Notes: generated by a model not told the origin, from the letters alone. 64,000 nucleotides of DNA from Bacteroidota bacterium (GCA_013376995.1 JACAAZ010000021.1:27594-91593); one strand, 5' to 3'; shown: positions 49,483 to 58,972, counted from the first letter of the stretch. A program made the numbers and translations.

Positions 49483-50712
49483 TTAAAATATTTGATTGAT
49501 TATACTCTTTTGTAAGGCCTTTGAGTGAGCAAGCTGTTTTTGAAGAAAGGACTTGTTATCTTCAGATTCATTAAGTTTATTCATAATTTTAAGTTGTTCA
49601 CAATATGGAGGCAAAGGTATCAGTAGATCTCCAAGCTCATTCTTGTTGAAATTAGCTTGGTTAACAGCTTTTCTGGCCAAACCAAGGAATATTCCAATCT
49701 TTCTGTAAAAATTTAAAAGAAACATTAAAAATTTATTATGAATTATCTGTTCATCACATCTTAATCTCAAAATAAATGAGGCGAAAGAATAACTAATATT
49801 AGTCATCTCAGGCTGGTTAAAGATTGCTGTTTTACCAACTAATTCTACAGAATTTCTCCAATTAAATAATATATCACCAGATTGAAGAGTTAGTCTTGAA
49901 TTCAAATTATCATATTTAATTTTCCTGATAATTGAATAATCCAGATTCCCTTCTCTATCAATTTCAGCTGTACTTATTATTGGCATTCCATTTTCAACTT
50001 GGTTGTCTGGAATTGAGATCGAGATGCCATATTCAATATCAGGTACAACTGATTTAAGAGGTACAAGTTTCCAATCACTATTTGGCAATTCAATTTTTTC
50101 TACTCTATTTGTTTTTTCCCCATTCAAAAAATAGCTAAGGCATAAACTGAACATGAGTTCGTGCACCCTTTCCAATACCACCCTTTTAGTATCAATCACC
50201 TCATCCATCGCCCAAAGCAGTACAGCCAGTTGGGCTTGCTGGTCTTTGGGAGGAAGGAGGAATACGTAGTTGGCCAGATCTTTAAATTTTACACGGGGAG
50301 ATAATCCACCTGCTGAATGTTTAATGGCGTGATCAAAAAACTTGTCGTTATTTACAACGAATGGAAGTAGTTCTGGTAAGAGTCCTTGCTTTGCACGTAA
50401 AACGGTAATATCACCAGAGCATATACCACTAAAAGAAGCCTGGGCAGCTTTTTTCAAGTAGGCACGCCTTCGTCCAAACAATACATCGCCCTTTTCAAAT
50501 TTTTTGCTAAAAGTGGTGCTTTCTTCGATTCCTGCAGAATTACGTAAATGGATATTTCCGGTTTCAATATGCTCCAGTCCAACTACATGTTTAATGCCTT
50601 CTGATTCTATATCTTTAACTGTGCCTCTTGGTTCGGTAACCACATCACCAAATTTGACCGGAACCCAACTGGATTTATCAATTTTCAAAATATGTATTTG
50701 TGATGCTTCCAT
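49483..50712 (-). CDS. hsdS: Type I restriction system specificity subunit S
   Basis: DNA target recognition subunit, 409 residues with the expected two-half structure. The first target-recognition domain lies at about 15-165 (WVPVKFGDVVTEPRGTV to LPPKDQQAQLAVLL) followed by the central helix spacer (WAMDEVIDTKRVVLERVHELMF). The second lies at about 195-360, ending in LIPLPPYCEQLKIMNKL and a C-terminal helix. The recognition sequence cannot be read from it. Its start overlaps the stop of the second hsdM by one base (TAATG). It is the only S gene for two M genes. Confidence 0.95.
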   Translation of the reverse strand: MEASQIHILKIDKSSWVPVKFGDVVTEPRGTVKDIESEGIKHVVGLEHIETGNIHLRNSAGIEESTTFSKKFEKGDVLFGRRRAYLKKAAQASFSGICSGDITVLRAKQGLLPELLPFVVNNDKFFDHAIKHSAGGLSPRVKFKDLANYVFLLPPKDQQAQLAVLLWAMDEVIDTKRVVLERVHELMFSLCLSYFLNGEKTNRVEKIELPNSDWKLVPLKSVVPDIEYGISISIPDNQVENGMPIISTAEIDREGNLDYSIIRKIKYDNLNSRLTLQSGDILFNWRNSVELVGKTAIFNQPEMTNISYSFASFILRLRCDEQIIHNKFLMFLLNFYRKIGIFLGLARKAVNQANFNKNELGDLLIPLPPYCEQLKIMNKLNESEDNKSFLQKQLAHSKALQKSIINQIF

Positions 50713-52178
50713 TAATTCTTTAGAATTTCAAAAAGTGTATTCATCGATTCTTTTAACGCTTGTGAGCTTTGTTCCCATTGTTCATATACTTCAGAAAAAA
50801 CAGCTTCATTTTCTGATAAATGTTGAACCGTTCTAACATATAAGTTAATAGCCATATTTCCATTATTAGCCAGAACATCCTCAAGAGGCATCAATGCTGC
50901 AAAATTCTGTTTATCAGAAAAATCAATGTAAGCTTGAAATATCATATCAATGTGTTTTTCTTCCAGAAAACTCATTGTCTTTTCCTGTTTAACCTGATCT
51001 ACAGCATTAATAAATAAGATTTTACCTCGTTTATATTTTTCCTTATTGGTTTTAGTAATCAACAAACAGGCTTCCATGGGTGAGTTGTAGAACAAATTGG
51101 GACCAAGGCCAATCACACATTCAACCAAATCCAGCTCAATCATTTTCCTGCGCATTTCAGCTTCTGCATCCCGGAACAAGATTCCATGTGGCCAAAGGGA
51201 AATACAACGTCCGTTTTGTTCGTTCAAGCTTTTGTGCATATGTTGTTGAAAAGCGTAATCTGCACAACCCAGGGGTGGTGTACCCCAAAGATTTCGTCCA
51301 TACGGGTCATTTTCAAAACTCTTTCGATCCCATTGCTTAATAGAATACGGAGGATTAGCCAGGATCACATTAAACTTTTTCAATTCATCGTTTTCAAGGA
51401 AAGCGGGCTGGGAGAGTGTGTCACCACGAACGATGCTAAACTCTTCAATGCCGTGCATAAACATATTCATGCGGGCCATGGCGGAGGTAAGGAGGTTTAT
51501 TTCCTGCCCGTACAACTTCAGGTTTCGGTATTCTTTCCCCTCTTCTTTTAAATGCAGGGCACAATTCAATAACAAGCCACCGGAACCGCAGGTAGGATCG
51601 TAAACAGATTCGCCTGGTTGTGGGTCCATGATCATGGTCATCAGTTTTACTACGGTGCGGTTTGTATAAAACTCAGCAGCAGTATGCCCGCTGTCATCTG
51701 CAAACTCTTTTATAAGGTATTCATAGGCATTTCCGAGCTGATCGTCAGGGACATTTTTAGTATTGAGTTTGTGTTGGGAGAAATGTTCAATTAGGTTATT
51801 CAGGATTTCATCCGAGAGGCGGTCCTTGTTGGTCCAGCTGGCATCCCCGAAAATACCGTACAGGGTTTCAGGATTGGCTTTTTCAATGGCCCTCATGGCT
51901 TCCTGAATAGCCATTCCCACATTGGTTGTGGTTTCACGAACATTTTTCCAATGGGCTCCTTCTGGAACCTGAAAATGGTGGTTTTCGGCAAAGGAAGCAT
52001 ATTCCAGGTCATTGTCGCTTTCTGCCAGGGCCATTTCATACTCTTCGTCATACACATCACAGATGCGTTTGAAAAAGAGCAGGGGGAATATATATTGTTT
52101 ATAATCCCCGGCATCAATTGTCCCACGTAAGGCTGTGGCAGCACCCCAGAGGTATTTTTCTAGAAGTTGTTGGTTCAT
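50712..52178 (-). CDS. hsdM: Type I DNA N6-adenine methyltransferase subunit M (second copy)
   Basis: A 488-residue methylase/structural subunit. An N-terminal helical HsdM_N domain (GTIDAGDYKQYIFPLLFFKRICDVYDEE) precedes the catalytic domain, with AdoMet motif I DPTCGSGG at 194-201 and motif IV NPPY at 275-278, both intact. It is clearly paralogous to the M gene at 52795-54279 over its whole length, yet differs throughout (for example AEFYTNRTVV against GEFYTPRSVV), so the duplication is old or the copies came from different systems. Overlaps hsdS by one base and the upstream small gene by four. Confidence 0.94.
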   Translation of the reverse strand: MNQQLLEKYLWGAATALRGTIDAGDYKQYIFPLLFFKRICDVYDEEYEMALAESDNDLEYASFAENHHFQVPEGAHWKNVRETTTNVGMAIQEAMRAIEKANPETLYGIFGDASWTNKDRLSDEILNNLIEHFSQHKLNTKNVPDDQLGNAYEYLIKEFADDSGHTAAEFYTNRTVVKLMTMIMDPQPGESVYDPTCGSGGLLLNCALHLKEEGKEYRNLKLYGQEINLLTSAMARMNMFMHGIEEFSIVRGDTLSQPAFLENDELKKFNVILANPPYSIKQWDRKSFENDPYGRNLWGTPPLGCADYAFQQHMHKSLNEQNGRCISLWPHGILFRDAEAEMRRKMIELDLVECVIGLGPNLFYNSPMEACLLITKTNKEKYKRGKILFINAVDQVKQEKTMSFLEEKHIDMIFQAYIDFSDKQNFAALMPLEDVLANNGNMAINLYVRTVQHLSENEAVFSEVYEQWEQSSQALKESMNTLFEILKN

Positions 52179-52798
52179 ACAAGTTCTTGAATTTCTTTAT
52201 GAAGACAATCAAAGGCGCTTTTGTCCATACTTAAAGAATTCTCTTTTTTATCCCATATATTTAAAATATGCAAGTCAACATTATCTAATGATGATGCAAG
52301 TTCAATGTTTTTTGCTAAAAGATCCTGGTTTATGTTCCATCCCGAAAAAACAACCATTTGATATTTTAATTCTGTCGAAAAAACAATCTCAGGTCTGTTT
52401 TCTTTCTCGAAGTATACCCATCCTTTCCTTCCTTTTATTTTCTGAATAAATGCGTCCTTCTGCCTTAAATATTTATCCAGTTCTCTGTTCCAGCCTAAAT
52501 TGGTTTTTAGATCATAATAATGGGTAAGGCATTGATTTTGAATAATTGCTAAATCAGGTTTGAATGTAGTAGCTTTCCCATTTTTACTAAACCGTAAAGA
52601 GATCAGCTTGTCAACAAGATAGAAGTTATTCGGATTATCTAATCTCTCAGCCATATACAACGAGAATATGTCTTCAACATAACCGGAAACAGAATGAGCG
52701 GTTCCCCTTTTGATATTGTATTTTGCATCGGTTTCAAAAAGCTTTTTAGCTTCTGCATACTTCATGTTGATTTTGTCAATAAATTCTTGTTCTGTCAT
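52175..52798 (-). CDS. Putative PD-(D/E)XK nuclease-like protein between two hsdM genes
   Basis: A 207-residue protein with no confident family match. The segment FKPDLAIIQ, then HYYDLKTN, gives a possible PD-(D/E)XK active site (Asp82, Asp96, Lys98) with Glu42 in a preceding helix as the helper acid. The spacing and the hydrophobic strands support the restriction-endonuclease-like fold, but the call is by eye. The gene overlaps both neighbours by 4 nt (start within the stop of the first hsdM, stop within the start of the second), so it is translationally coupled to both. It might be an additional restriction activity, a nickase, or a regulator of the methylases. Confidence 0.5.
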   Translation of the reverse strand: MTEQEFIDKINMKYAEAKKLFETDAKYNIKRGTAHSVSGYVEDIFSLYMAERLDNPNNFYLVDKLISLRFSKNGKATTFKPDLAIIQNQCLTHYYDLKTNLGWNRELDKYLRQKDAFIQKIKGRKGWVYFEKENRPEIVFSTELKYQMVVFSGWNINQDLLAKNIELASSLDNVDLHILNIWDKKENSLSMDKSAFDCLHKEIQELV

Positions 52799-54279
52799 TT
52801 AATAAAAGTATTTAAGATAGAAATAAATTTTTCCTCGGCCTTAACACTCTCATCCCATGCAGTTTTTAAGTCTGCTAGAGCTTCTTCAACTGTTGGGAGA
52901 TTATCTTCAATTATTTTTTCCACATAAAGCGGGATATTCAGGTTATATTCATTTTCTTTAATCTCCTCTATAGAAGCAAGTTTCACGTAATTTCCCACAT
53001 CCTTGCAAGCCAGGTACCAACTATAAATTTGCTGTACATGTTCCGGTTCCAGGAAATTCTGAGCTCTTCCTACCCGAACTTTATCAGAAGCATCAATAAA
53101 CAAGACCTTGCCTTTCTTCTCTGAATGCTTATTCCTTTTAAACACCATGATGCAGGCGGCTAGAGGTGTGCCATAGAAAATGTTCGGTCCAAGTCCTATT
53201 ACTGCTTCAAGTAAGTCCTGCTTTAAAAGTTCTTCCCGGATCCTGCCTTCTGCAGCTTTACGGAACAAAGCACCATGAGGTAAAACAATGGCCATTCGTC
53301 CATTCTTCTTCATGGACTTGATCATATGCTGTACCCAGGCCATATCACCATTGCTTTTGGGAGGAACACCGGCAATATTCCTTCCATAAGGATCATTGGC
53401 CCAATTTTCAAAACCCCAGTTTTCTAAAGAAAAGGGAGGATTAGCAATTACACAATCAAAGGTTTTTAATCCATCGGCTTCAAAAAAGGCTGGATTGCGA
53501 AGAGTATCTCCTCTGAATATCTGGAAATCCTCTATCCCATGCAAAAACATGTTCATCCGGGCAATGGAGCTGGAAGTCAGGTTCTTTTCCTGTCCATATA
53601 AGGCAAGGGTGCGATAGTCTTCATCCTGGTGTTTCAGGTGATCGACGCATTCAAGCAGCATTCCCCCTGTACCACAGGCAGGATCATAAATGCTTTCCCC
53701 CTCATGAGGATCCAGGATCAATCCTAAAAGATGCACAACGGATCGGGGGGTATAGAATTCTCCAGCCTTTTTGTTAGTCAGGTCGGCGAAGTGCTTGATC
53801 AGGTATTCATAGGCTCTTCCCAGGATATCGATATCAACCAGGGAATTTGACAGGGTGTACTGTGAAAAATGCTCAACCAGGTCGGTCAGTAGGCGGTCGG
53901 AAAGTTTGTTTTTATTACTCCATTGAGCATCTCCAAAGATGCCATACAAGAACTGCTGGTTGGATTGCTCGATGCTTCTTAATGCTTTTTCGATGGCAAG
54001 TCCGACATTGGTGGTTGTTTCCCGGACATCATTCCAATGGCAACCTTCAGGTATATCAAACCGGTGAAATTCCGGCAAGAGAGCGTATTCTGTATCTCCA
54101 TCCGATTCCTCCAATGCCTGATTGAATTCTTCATCATATACATCAGAGATTCTCTTGAAGAACAGAAGCGGGAAAATATAGACTTTAAAATCCGAGGCAT
54201 CAACCGGGCCTTTAAGGATCCAGGCTGCTTTAGAAAGGTATTGTTCAAGCTGGGAGATAGTGAGTTTACTCTGGTTCAT
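52795..54279 (-). CDS. hsdM: Type I DNA N6-adenine methyltransferase subunit M (first copy)
   Basis: First gene of the seven-gene operon, 494 residues. HsdM_N helical domain at about 10-160 (GPVDASDFKVYIFPLLFFKRISDVYDEE), then the catalytic domain with GEFYTPR at 173-179, motif I DPACGTGG at 199-206 and motif IV NPPF at 280-283. All catalytic motifs are intact. Having two active-looking but diverged M subunits with one S subunit suggests either an M1-M2-S heterotrimer or two alternative methylases. The following gene starts within its stop codon region (4-nt overlap). Confidence 0.94.
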   Translation of the reverse strand: MNQSKLTISQLEQYLSKAAWILKGPVDASDFKVYIFPLLFFKRISDVYDEEFNQALEESDGDTEYALLPEFHRFDIPEGCHWNDVRETTTNVGLAIEKALRSIEQSNQQFLYGIFGDAQWSNKNKLSDRLLTDLVEHFSQYTLSNSLVDIDILGRAYEYLIKHFADLTNKKAGEFYTPRSVVHLLGLILDPHEGESIYDPACGTGGMLLECVDHLKHQDEDYRTLALYGQEKNLTSSSIARMNMFLHGIEDFQIFRGDTLRNPAFFEADGLKTFDCVIANPPFSLENWGFENWANDPYGRNIAGVPPKSNGDMAWVQHMIKSMKKNGRMAIVLPHGALFRKAAEGRIREELLKQDLLEAVIGLGPNIFYGTPLAACIMVFKRNKHSEKKGKVLFIDASDKVRVGRAQNFLEPEHVQQIYSWYLACKDVGNYVKLASIEEIKENEYNLNIPLYVEKIIEDNLPTVEEALADLKTAWDESVKAEEKFISILNTFIK

Positions 54280-54370
54280 TCAATATATTTTATTAGTTGA
54301 AGAGTTAATGGCTGGGCCATACAGCTCTAAATCTGTAATATACATTTCAAGGATTTCAAGTTTTTGCTAT

Positions 54371-54518
54371 CGTAAACAAACAGAATTAAGCATTTAAACT
54401 TAACGTAAACAACTTAAATGGGGGGATGCTTACCCCCTTTTGTTAAAATCCCGATAGCGTAAACTTGATCGTTGGCAGCTGGTTTCCGCCGTAAATTTAG
54501 CGTAAATTTAGCGTAAAT
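54371..54518 (+). repeat. Cluster of six CGTAAA(C/T) motifs
   Basis: CGTAAAC at 54371, 54404 and 54458, CGTAAAT at 54490, 54501 and 54512. The last three are exactly 11 bp apart and part of an 11-bp unit CGTAAATTTAG; the first two are 33 bp apart. The spacing puts most copies on about the same helix face, as expected for cooperative binding of a regulator. It lies 92-239 bp upstream of the hsdM start. Confidence 0.6.
54421..54441 (+). terminator. G5/C5 hairpin followed by T4 (weak terminator candidate)
   Basis: GGGGG (54421-54425) and CCCCC (54433-54437) around a 7-nt loop, followed by TTTT. It is oriented for plus-strand transcription, but no plus-strand gene lies just upstream. It could block antisense or read-through transcription, or be incidental. 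Confidence 0.3.
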
Positions 54519-54947
54519 GTGGGTGAAAAATTGGGGTGGATTTTTGATGAAAGGTTTTAGCTTTAAAAATAATGTATCAGATTTTTCACTTATTTTTCTG
54601 CAAAAAATGAATTTCTAGGTTGAAAAAATTATGGAATTGGCATTATTTCATACAGATATTCCTGTTTATGCTTACCCAAATGACTATTTTCTATCGAATT
54701 GCATCAGTTAGAGGTAAAATCACACTGTGAGTGATATTATATTGTTTCTAGAATCTAACTTCTACAAATGAAAAAATTAATTGCTAATTTTAGCAGACAA
54801 ATTCATACTGATTTCTGCTTGGAATCTCTTTCCATTTTTTAGATTCTGACATTACACTTTCATTTTCTTTAACGAATGGCCAGATTGCTACTCTTTAATA
54901 GAATCTTAATTGTCTTATATAGCTGCTTTTATTAACAACTTTTGAAT

Positions 54948-57900
54948 ATGAAAAACTATTCGGCTTCCAAAGAAAGCATATCTCACCTCAACAAAGAAGT
55001 GGTGGATGATAAAGGCCCTTTAACTGTAATGGGATTACCCTTAAAATATAGTTACTTGTCTCGTAAAAACAAACTTACAATTATTAAAGACTTTATTCAA
55101 AAACCTTTGTCTCAGAATCTGATCCATAGTACTGTTGTGGGAATCAAAATAGAAAACAAGCAGTATCCATATCGGAGGAAGTTGGCGGGATTGATAGTTT
55201 ATGCCTTTGTAGTTTTTACTAATTGTGGTTATGCTCAATTTCAAATACCAGTCACCCCTTCTTCAAACTGCTATTATCAGAATTTTGATACTCCTACCCT
55301 TCCTACTTCGGGCTCAGTTGCCTGGACTGATAATCTAACTATTCCTTTCTGGTATCTGCAACGAACACCTGTAAGTGGAGGGACAGGCCCTTTTCCCGTA
55401 AGTGTAGTCGCAGATAATGGAAGTATAAATACTGGCAGTGCCTATAGTTATGGCCAAACTGGGTCTACCGATAGGGCCCTGGGATCCATTGGCACAAATA
55501 ATTCAGCATCTGGCAATTATGCTTGGGGATTGCAATTCAATAATACAACAGGTTACACTGTATCAGATTTCAAAGTTTCATACCGGGGTGAACAATGGCG
55601 TGATGGAGGTGTAATTTCGTTTCAAAAAGTATCTTTCTGTTATAAGAAGAGTGCATCAACAATAACAAATCTTACTCCTTCGGTCAATACAGGTTGGACT
55701 AATGTTGGTGCTCTGAATTTTCTGAGTCCAACCGCTACAGGTGTTGGGGCGTCTTTGAATGGTAATCTTTCTCCAAATTTCACTATTTTATCAAGTAACC
55801 TTACAGGTCTAATACTTAATAATAACGAGTATCTTATGATGAAGTGGGATGACCCAAAATATACTGGTACGTTTGATCATGGGATGGCAATAGATAGTGT
55901 ATCAATTAGCTGGACAGTTTGCTCACCACCAGTCATTCAAGCTTCCTATATTACCAGCGCAAATCTTGGGCAAAATAACATTACGTTGCAGTGGGTAAAT
56001 GGAAGTGGATCAGGGCGGATAATAAAGGTTAATACCGTAAATAGTTTTACCGATCCATCAGATGGTAGTAGTCTTGTTGCAAATTCAGTTTATACAGGTT
56101 CAGGCGAACAGGTAGTCTATAATGGATCTGGGTCTTCGAGTTCAACACTAATATCTGGGCTTCAACCCTGCACGCAATACTACTTCAAGGTATTCGAATA
56201 TAATTGTTTTGGACCCAATTCAAAGTTCAATAATGCATTAGTTGGAGCAAATAATCCAGCAGCTTTCACAACAGATGGAGGAAGTTTGCCCACTCCATAT
56301 AGTTTAACCGGAGAAAGTAGTTATTGTGCCTCAACTAGTTCTGGAGTTAACATCGGTCTTTCAAATTCTGAGTCTGGAGTGAGTTACCAATTACTTTGCA
56401 GTTGCCCACAGCCAAACACACCCGTGGGTCAACCCGTTGCTGGGATCACTGGTAGCCCTATTTCATTTGGTAACCAGCCTATACCATCTATTGGCCCTTG
56501 TATTTTTAGTGTCATTGGGACAGCTATAAATTCTGGAGGCTGCTCTTCAAATATGGCTAGTGTTATTAGTGTAAGCCAGGTACCAGTTCCTGTATTTTCA
56601 CTTAGTACAATAAATCCAACTTCTTGTGCTTCAAATGACGGTAGTATACTTTTGGATAACTTACAGATAAATCTTCCTTATTTAGTCTCATTTAGTTATA
56701 ACGGGGGAAGCTTAATAAGTCAGAACTATATCTCTAATGCTTCAGGGAGTATTGCTATTACAGGCCTCCAAGTTGGAAGCTACAGCAATTTAACTGTTTC
56801 AAATTCAGGATGTTCTTCTGGATCTTTATCAACTACACTTGAAGCAATCAATCCAATCTATTCAGTTAATGCTGCCACCGCTTGTAGTAGTTATTCATGG
56901 AATGGGAATATATATTCTACTTCTGGTACATATACCGTATTTTTCCCTTCTGGATCAATTAATGGATGTGACTCAACTGCAACTCTTATCCTTACAATTC
57001 ATAATGCAGTTAGCTCATCTTACGCTGTCACTGCTTGTAGCAATTACAGTTGGAATAATAATAACTATAACACAACAGGTACCTATACCGTTCTTTTCCC
57101 CGGAGCTTCAATAGAAGGATGTGATTCAATTGCTACTCTTAACTTAACAATTAACAATGAGGTTACCTCAATATCTAATGAAAGTGCTTGCAACAGCTAT
57201 ACATGGAATGGTAATACTTATATAAATTCTGGTATATATACAGCTATCTTCCATGAAGGATCGTCACAAGGGTGCGACTCCACTGCTGTATTGTTATTGA
57301 CTCTCAATCCACTTCCTATTCCAAATGTTTCAAGTAATAGTCCGGTGTGTGAAGGTGGCACAATCAGCCTATTTGGTGGTCCAGATGGAATGAGTAATTA
57401 TTCATGGATTGGTCCCAATGGTTTTTTGTCTTCTGAACAAGATCCAATAATTGGATTGGCACAGCAATCTCATTCAGGAATCTACTCTTTAACCATTACA
57501 GATAACAATGGATGTTCATCATCAACAAGCATAAATGTAAATGTTGAACCTTTACCGATACCCCTTGCATCAAGTAATAGTCCTGTATGTTTGGGTGGTA
57601 CTGTTAATTTGATTGGAGGACCCGATGGGATGTTAGATTATTTGTGGACTGGTCCTGATGGATTTTCTTCTCATCTGCAAAATCCATCAATCAACAACAT
57701 TTCTTTTATAAATGCTGGTTTCTACATTTTGCAGGTCACAACTGATAATGGCTGTGTTTCATCAGCCTCAACTTTGGTTAACATCAATAGTTTATCAATA
57801 GGTGGGTCGCTGGATGGAGGAGGAACAGTATATGAAGGCATTACGCCAATTTCACTTAAATTAACAGGGTATTCGGGAAGTATTATAAAATGGCAAAAAC

Positions 57901-58634
57901 AACTGAATCAGGGTGTCTGGCTAAATATTCCCAATAGTTCTCAGATATATTCTGAGATGCCTTCATCAGCAGGGACTTGGCATTACAGGGTAGAAGTTCA
58001 GAATGGGAATTGTTCCATGGCGTATTCAAATGAAGCAATTGCTGTTGTGCAGAGTAGAACATTATTGCTAAAGGTTTACCTAGAGAGCCTTTACAATGAT
58101 GAATTAGGGCAAATGCGAAAAGCTCAGGATATTAATGGGGATAAATTTGGTGGGGACATTGCTGATGTAATTACCCTATGCCTAGCACATAGTTCATTTC
58201 CTTACAACATTGAGTATGCCATTAATAATATAGAGCTGCCTCAAAGTGGATTAGTGACTATCAATTTGCCCGCTGGTTCAATATCTTCCTATTTTCTTGT
58301 GGTGAGGCACAGGAACAGTATCGAGACCTGGAATTCGTTTCCAATTCTATTAAACGTCAATCACACTAGCTATAATTTTACAAATGGGGCCCCAAAGGCG
58401 TATGGTTATAATCAACTCCAGGTTGGTAATGTCTGGGTAATATATGGAGGTGACACAAACCAGGACGGAATTGTAGATGGATCTGACATGGCTGCTGCTG
58501 ATAACGGTAGCACTGGATTGTTGAAAGGCTATAATGTTGAAGATATAAATGGTGATGGAATCGTAGATGGTACTGATATGGCTATCATTGATAATAACTC
58601 TACTGAGTTGGTAACAAAAGTGATTCCATTTTAA
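54948..58634 (+). CDS. Giant Ig-like surface protein with long N-terminal extension and dockerin-like C-terminus
   Basis: A 1228-residue predicted exported protein. The first 78 residues are polar; a hydrophobic segment at about 79-91 ends in GYAQ, so a signal peptide is only visible after an unusually long leader. ATG 54948 is preferred to an in-frame TTG two codons earlier; an internal ATG (residue 28) is also possible. After the leader come a region resembling a jelly-roll/lectin-like domain, an FN3 domain (TQYYFKVFEYN), Ig-like units, three repeats of about 45 residues ending GCDSTATLxLTI, and two Ig-like units (SSNSPVCEGGTISL, SSNSPVCLGGTVNL). From about 1039 the shared module follows, with NQDGIVDGSDM and NGDGIVDGTDM loops. 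Probably an adhesin; not T9SS type A. Confidence 0.75.
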   Translation: MKNYSASKESISHLNKEVVDDKGPLTVMGLPLKYSYLSRKNKLTIIKDFIQKPLSQNLIHSTVVGIKIENKQYPYRRKLAGLIVYAFVVFTNCGYAQFQIPVTPSSNCYYQNFDTPTLPTSGSVAWTDNLTIPFWYLQRTPVSGGTGPFPVSVVADNGSINTGSAYSYGQTGSTDRALGSIGTNNSASGNYAWGLQFNNTTGYTVSDFKVSYRGEQWRDGGVISFQKVSFCYKKSASTITNLTPSVNTGWTNVGALNFLSPTATGVGASLNGNLSPNFTILSSNLTGLILNNNEYLMMKWDDPKYTGTFDHGMAIDSVSISWTVCSPPVIQASYITSANLGQNNITLQWVNGSGSGRIIKVNTVNSFTDPSDGSSLVANSVYTGSGEQVVYNGSGSSSSTLISGLQPCTQYYFKVFEYNCFGPNSKFNNALVGANNPAAFTTDGGSLPTPYSLTGESSYCASTSSGVNIGLSNSESGVSYQLLCSCPQPNTPVGQPVAGITGSPISFGNQPIPSIGPCIFSVIGTAINSGGCSSNMASVISVSQVPVPVFSLSTINPTSCASNDGSILLDNLQINLPYLVSFSYNGGSLISQNYISNASGSIAITGLQVGSYSNLTVSNSGCSSGSLSTTLEAINPIYSVNAATACSSYSWNGNIYSTSGTYTVFFPSGSINGCDSTATLILTIHNAVSSSYAVTACSNYSWNNNNYNTTGTYTVLFPGASIEGCDSIATLNLTINNEVTSISNESACNSYTWNGNTYINSGIYTAIFHEGSSQGCDSTAVLLLTLNPLPIPNVSSNSPVCEGGTISLFGGPDGMSNYSWIGPNGFLSSEQDPIIGLAQQSHSGIYSLTITDNNGCSSSTSINVNVEPLPIPLASSNSPVCLGGTVNLIGGPDGMLDYLWTGPDGFSSHLQNPSINNISFINAGFYILQVTTDNGCVSSASTLVNINSLSIGGSLDGGGTVYEGITPISLKLTGYSGSIIKWQKQLNQGVWLNIPNSSQIYSEMPSSAGTWHYRVEVQNGNCSMAYSNEAIAVVQSRTLLLKVYLESLYNDELGQMRKAQDINGDKFGGDIADVITLCLAHSSFPYNIEYAINNIELPQSGLVTINLPAGSISSYFLVVRHRNSIETWNSFPILLNVNHTSYNFTNGAPKAYGYNQLQVGNVWVIYGGDTNQDGIVDGSDMAAADNGSTGLLKGYNVEDINGDGIVDGTDMAIIDNNSTELVTKVIPF

Positions 58635-58972
58635 ATATTTTCAATTTTGGTAATATTTTAATCTTGTCTTTCGCGAATATGTCTTACTTCCTGAAGTCGG
58701 ACAACATTTTTGATTTGCTATTTAGAAGTTTATCCTATTTTAGAGGACATCTGCTAAACAGAGAGATTACTGCCTTATCCTGCCAATTCCTCTATAATTA
58801 TTACTTGGATTATCCTTTGGATTTCAGATCTTCCCTATTTATCTGATAAAGCATTTCTCCAATTTTTGCTTTATTAATAATTAATTGCAGATATAATTAT
58901 TCTTTTGGCTGTCGGCTTCCCAATTGCAAATAATTGACATTACATTATTGCAGAATTAAAAGATTATCATTT
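58635..58972. other. AT-rich gap between two surface-protein genes
   Basis: A 338-bp stretch. A 60-codon open frame (58664-58846) has no recognisable features and is not annotated. Nothing else was recognised; the promoter of the following giant gene should be here. Confidence 0.5.

Larger units (their letters stand above)
54280..54947. other. Divergent regulatory gap upstream of the hsd/ptu operon
   Basis: A 668-bp AT-rich noncoding region between the first hsdM (minus) and the 1228-residue surface protein gene (plus). It contains six CGTAAA(C/T) motifs at 54371-54518 and a G5/C5 hairpin at 54421-54441. No exact TAnnTTTG box facing hsdM was found, and no gene is credible. Confidence 0.6.

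Noticed and set aside
54421..54441. Hairpin with T-run as the terminator of a plus-strand gene
   Set aside because: There is no plus-strand gene just upstream, so it is kept only as a low-confidence structural site.
58664..58846. 60-codon plus-strand open frame between two surface genes
   Set aside because: No recognisable features and low-complexity AT-rich context; length is within chance.
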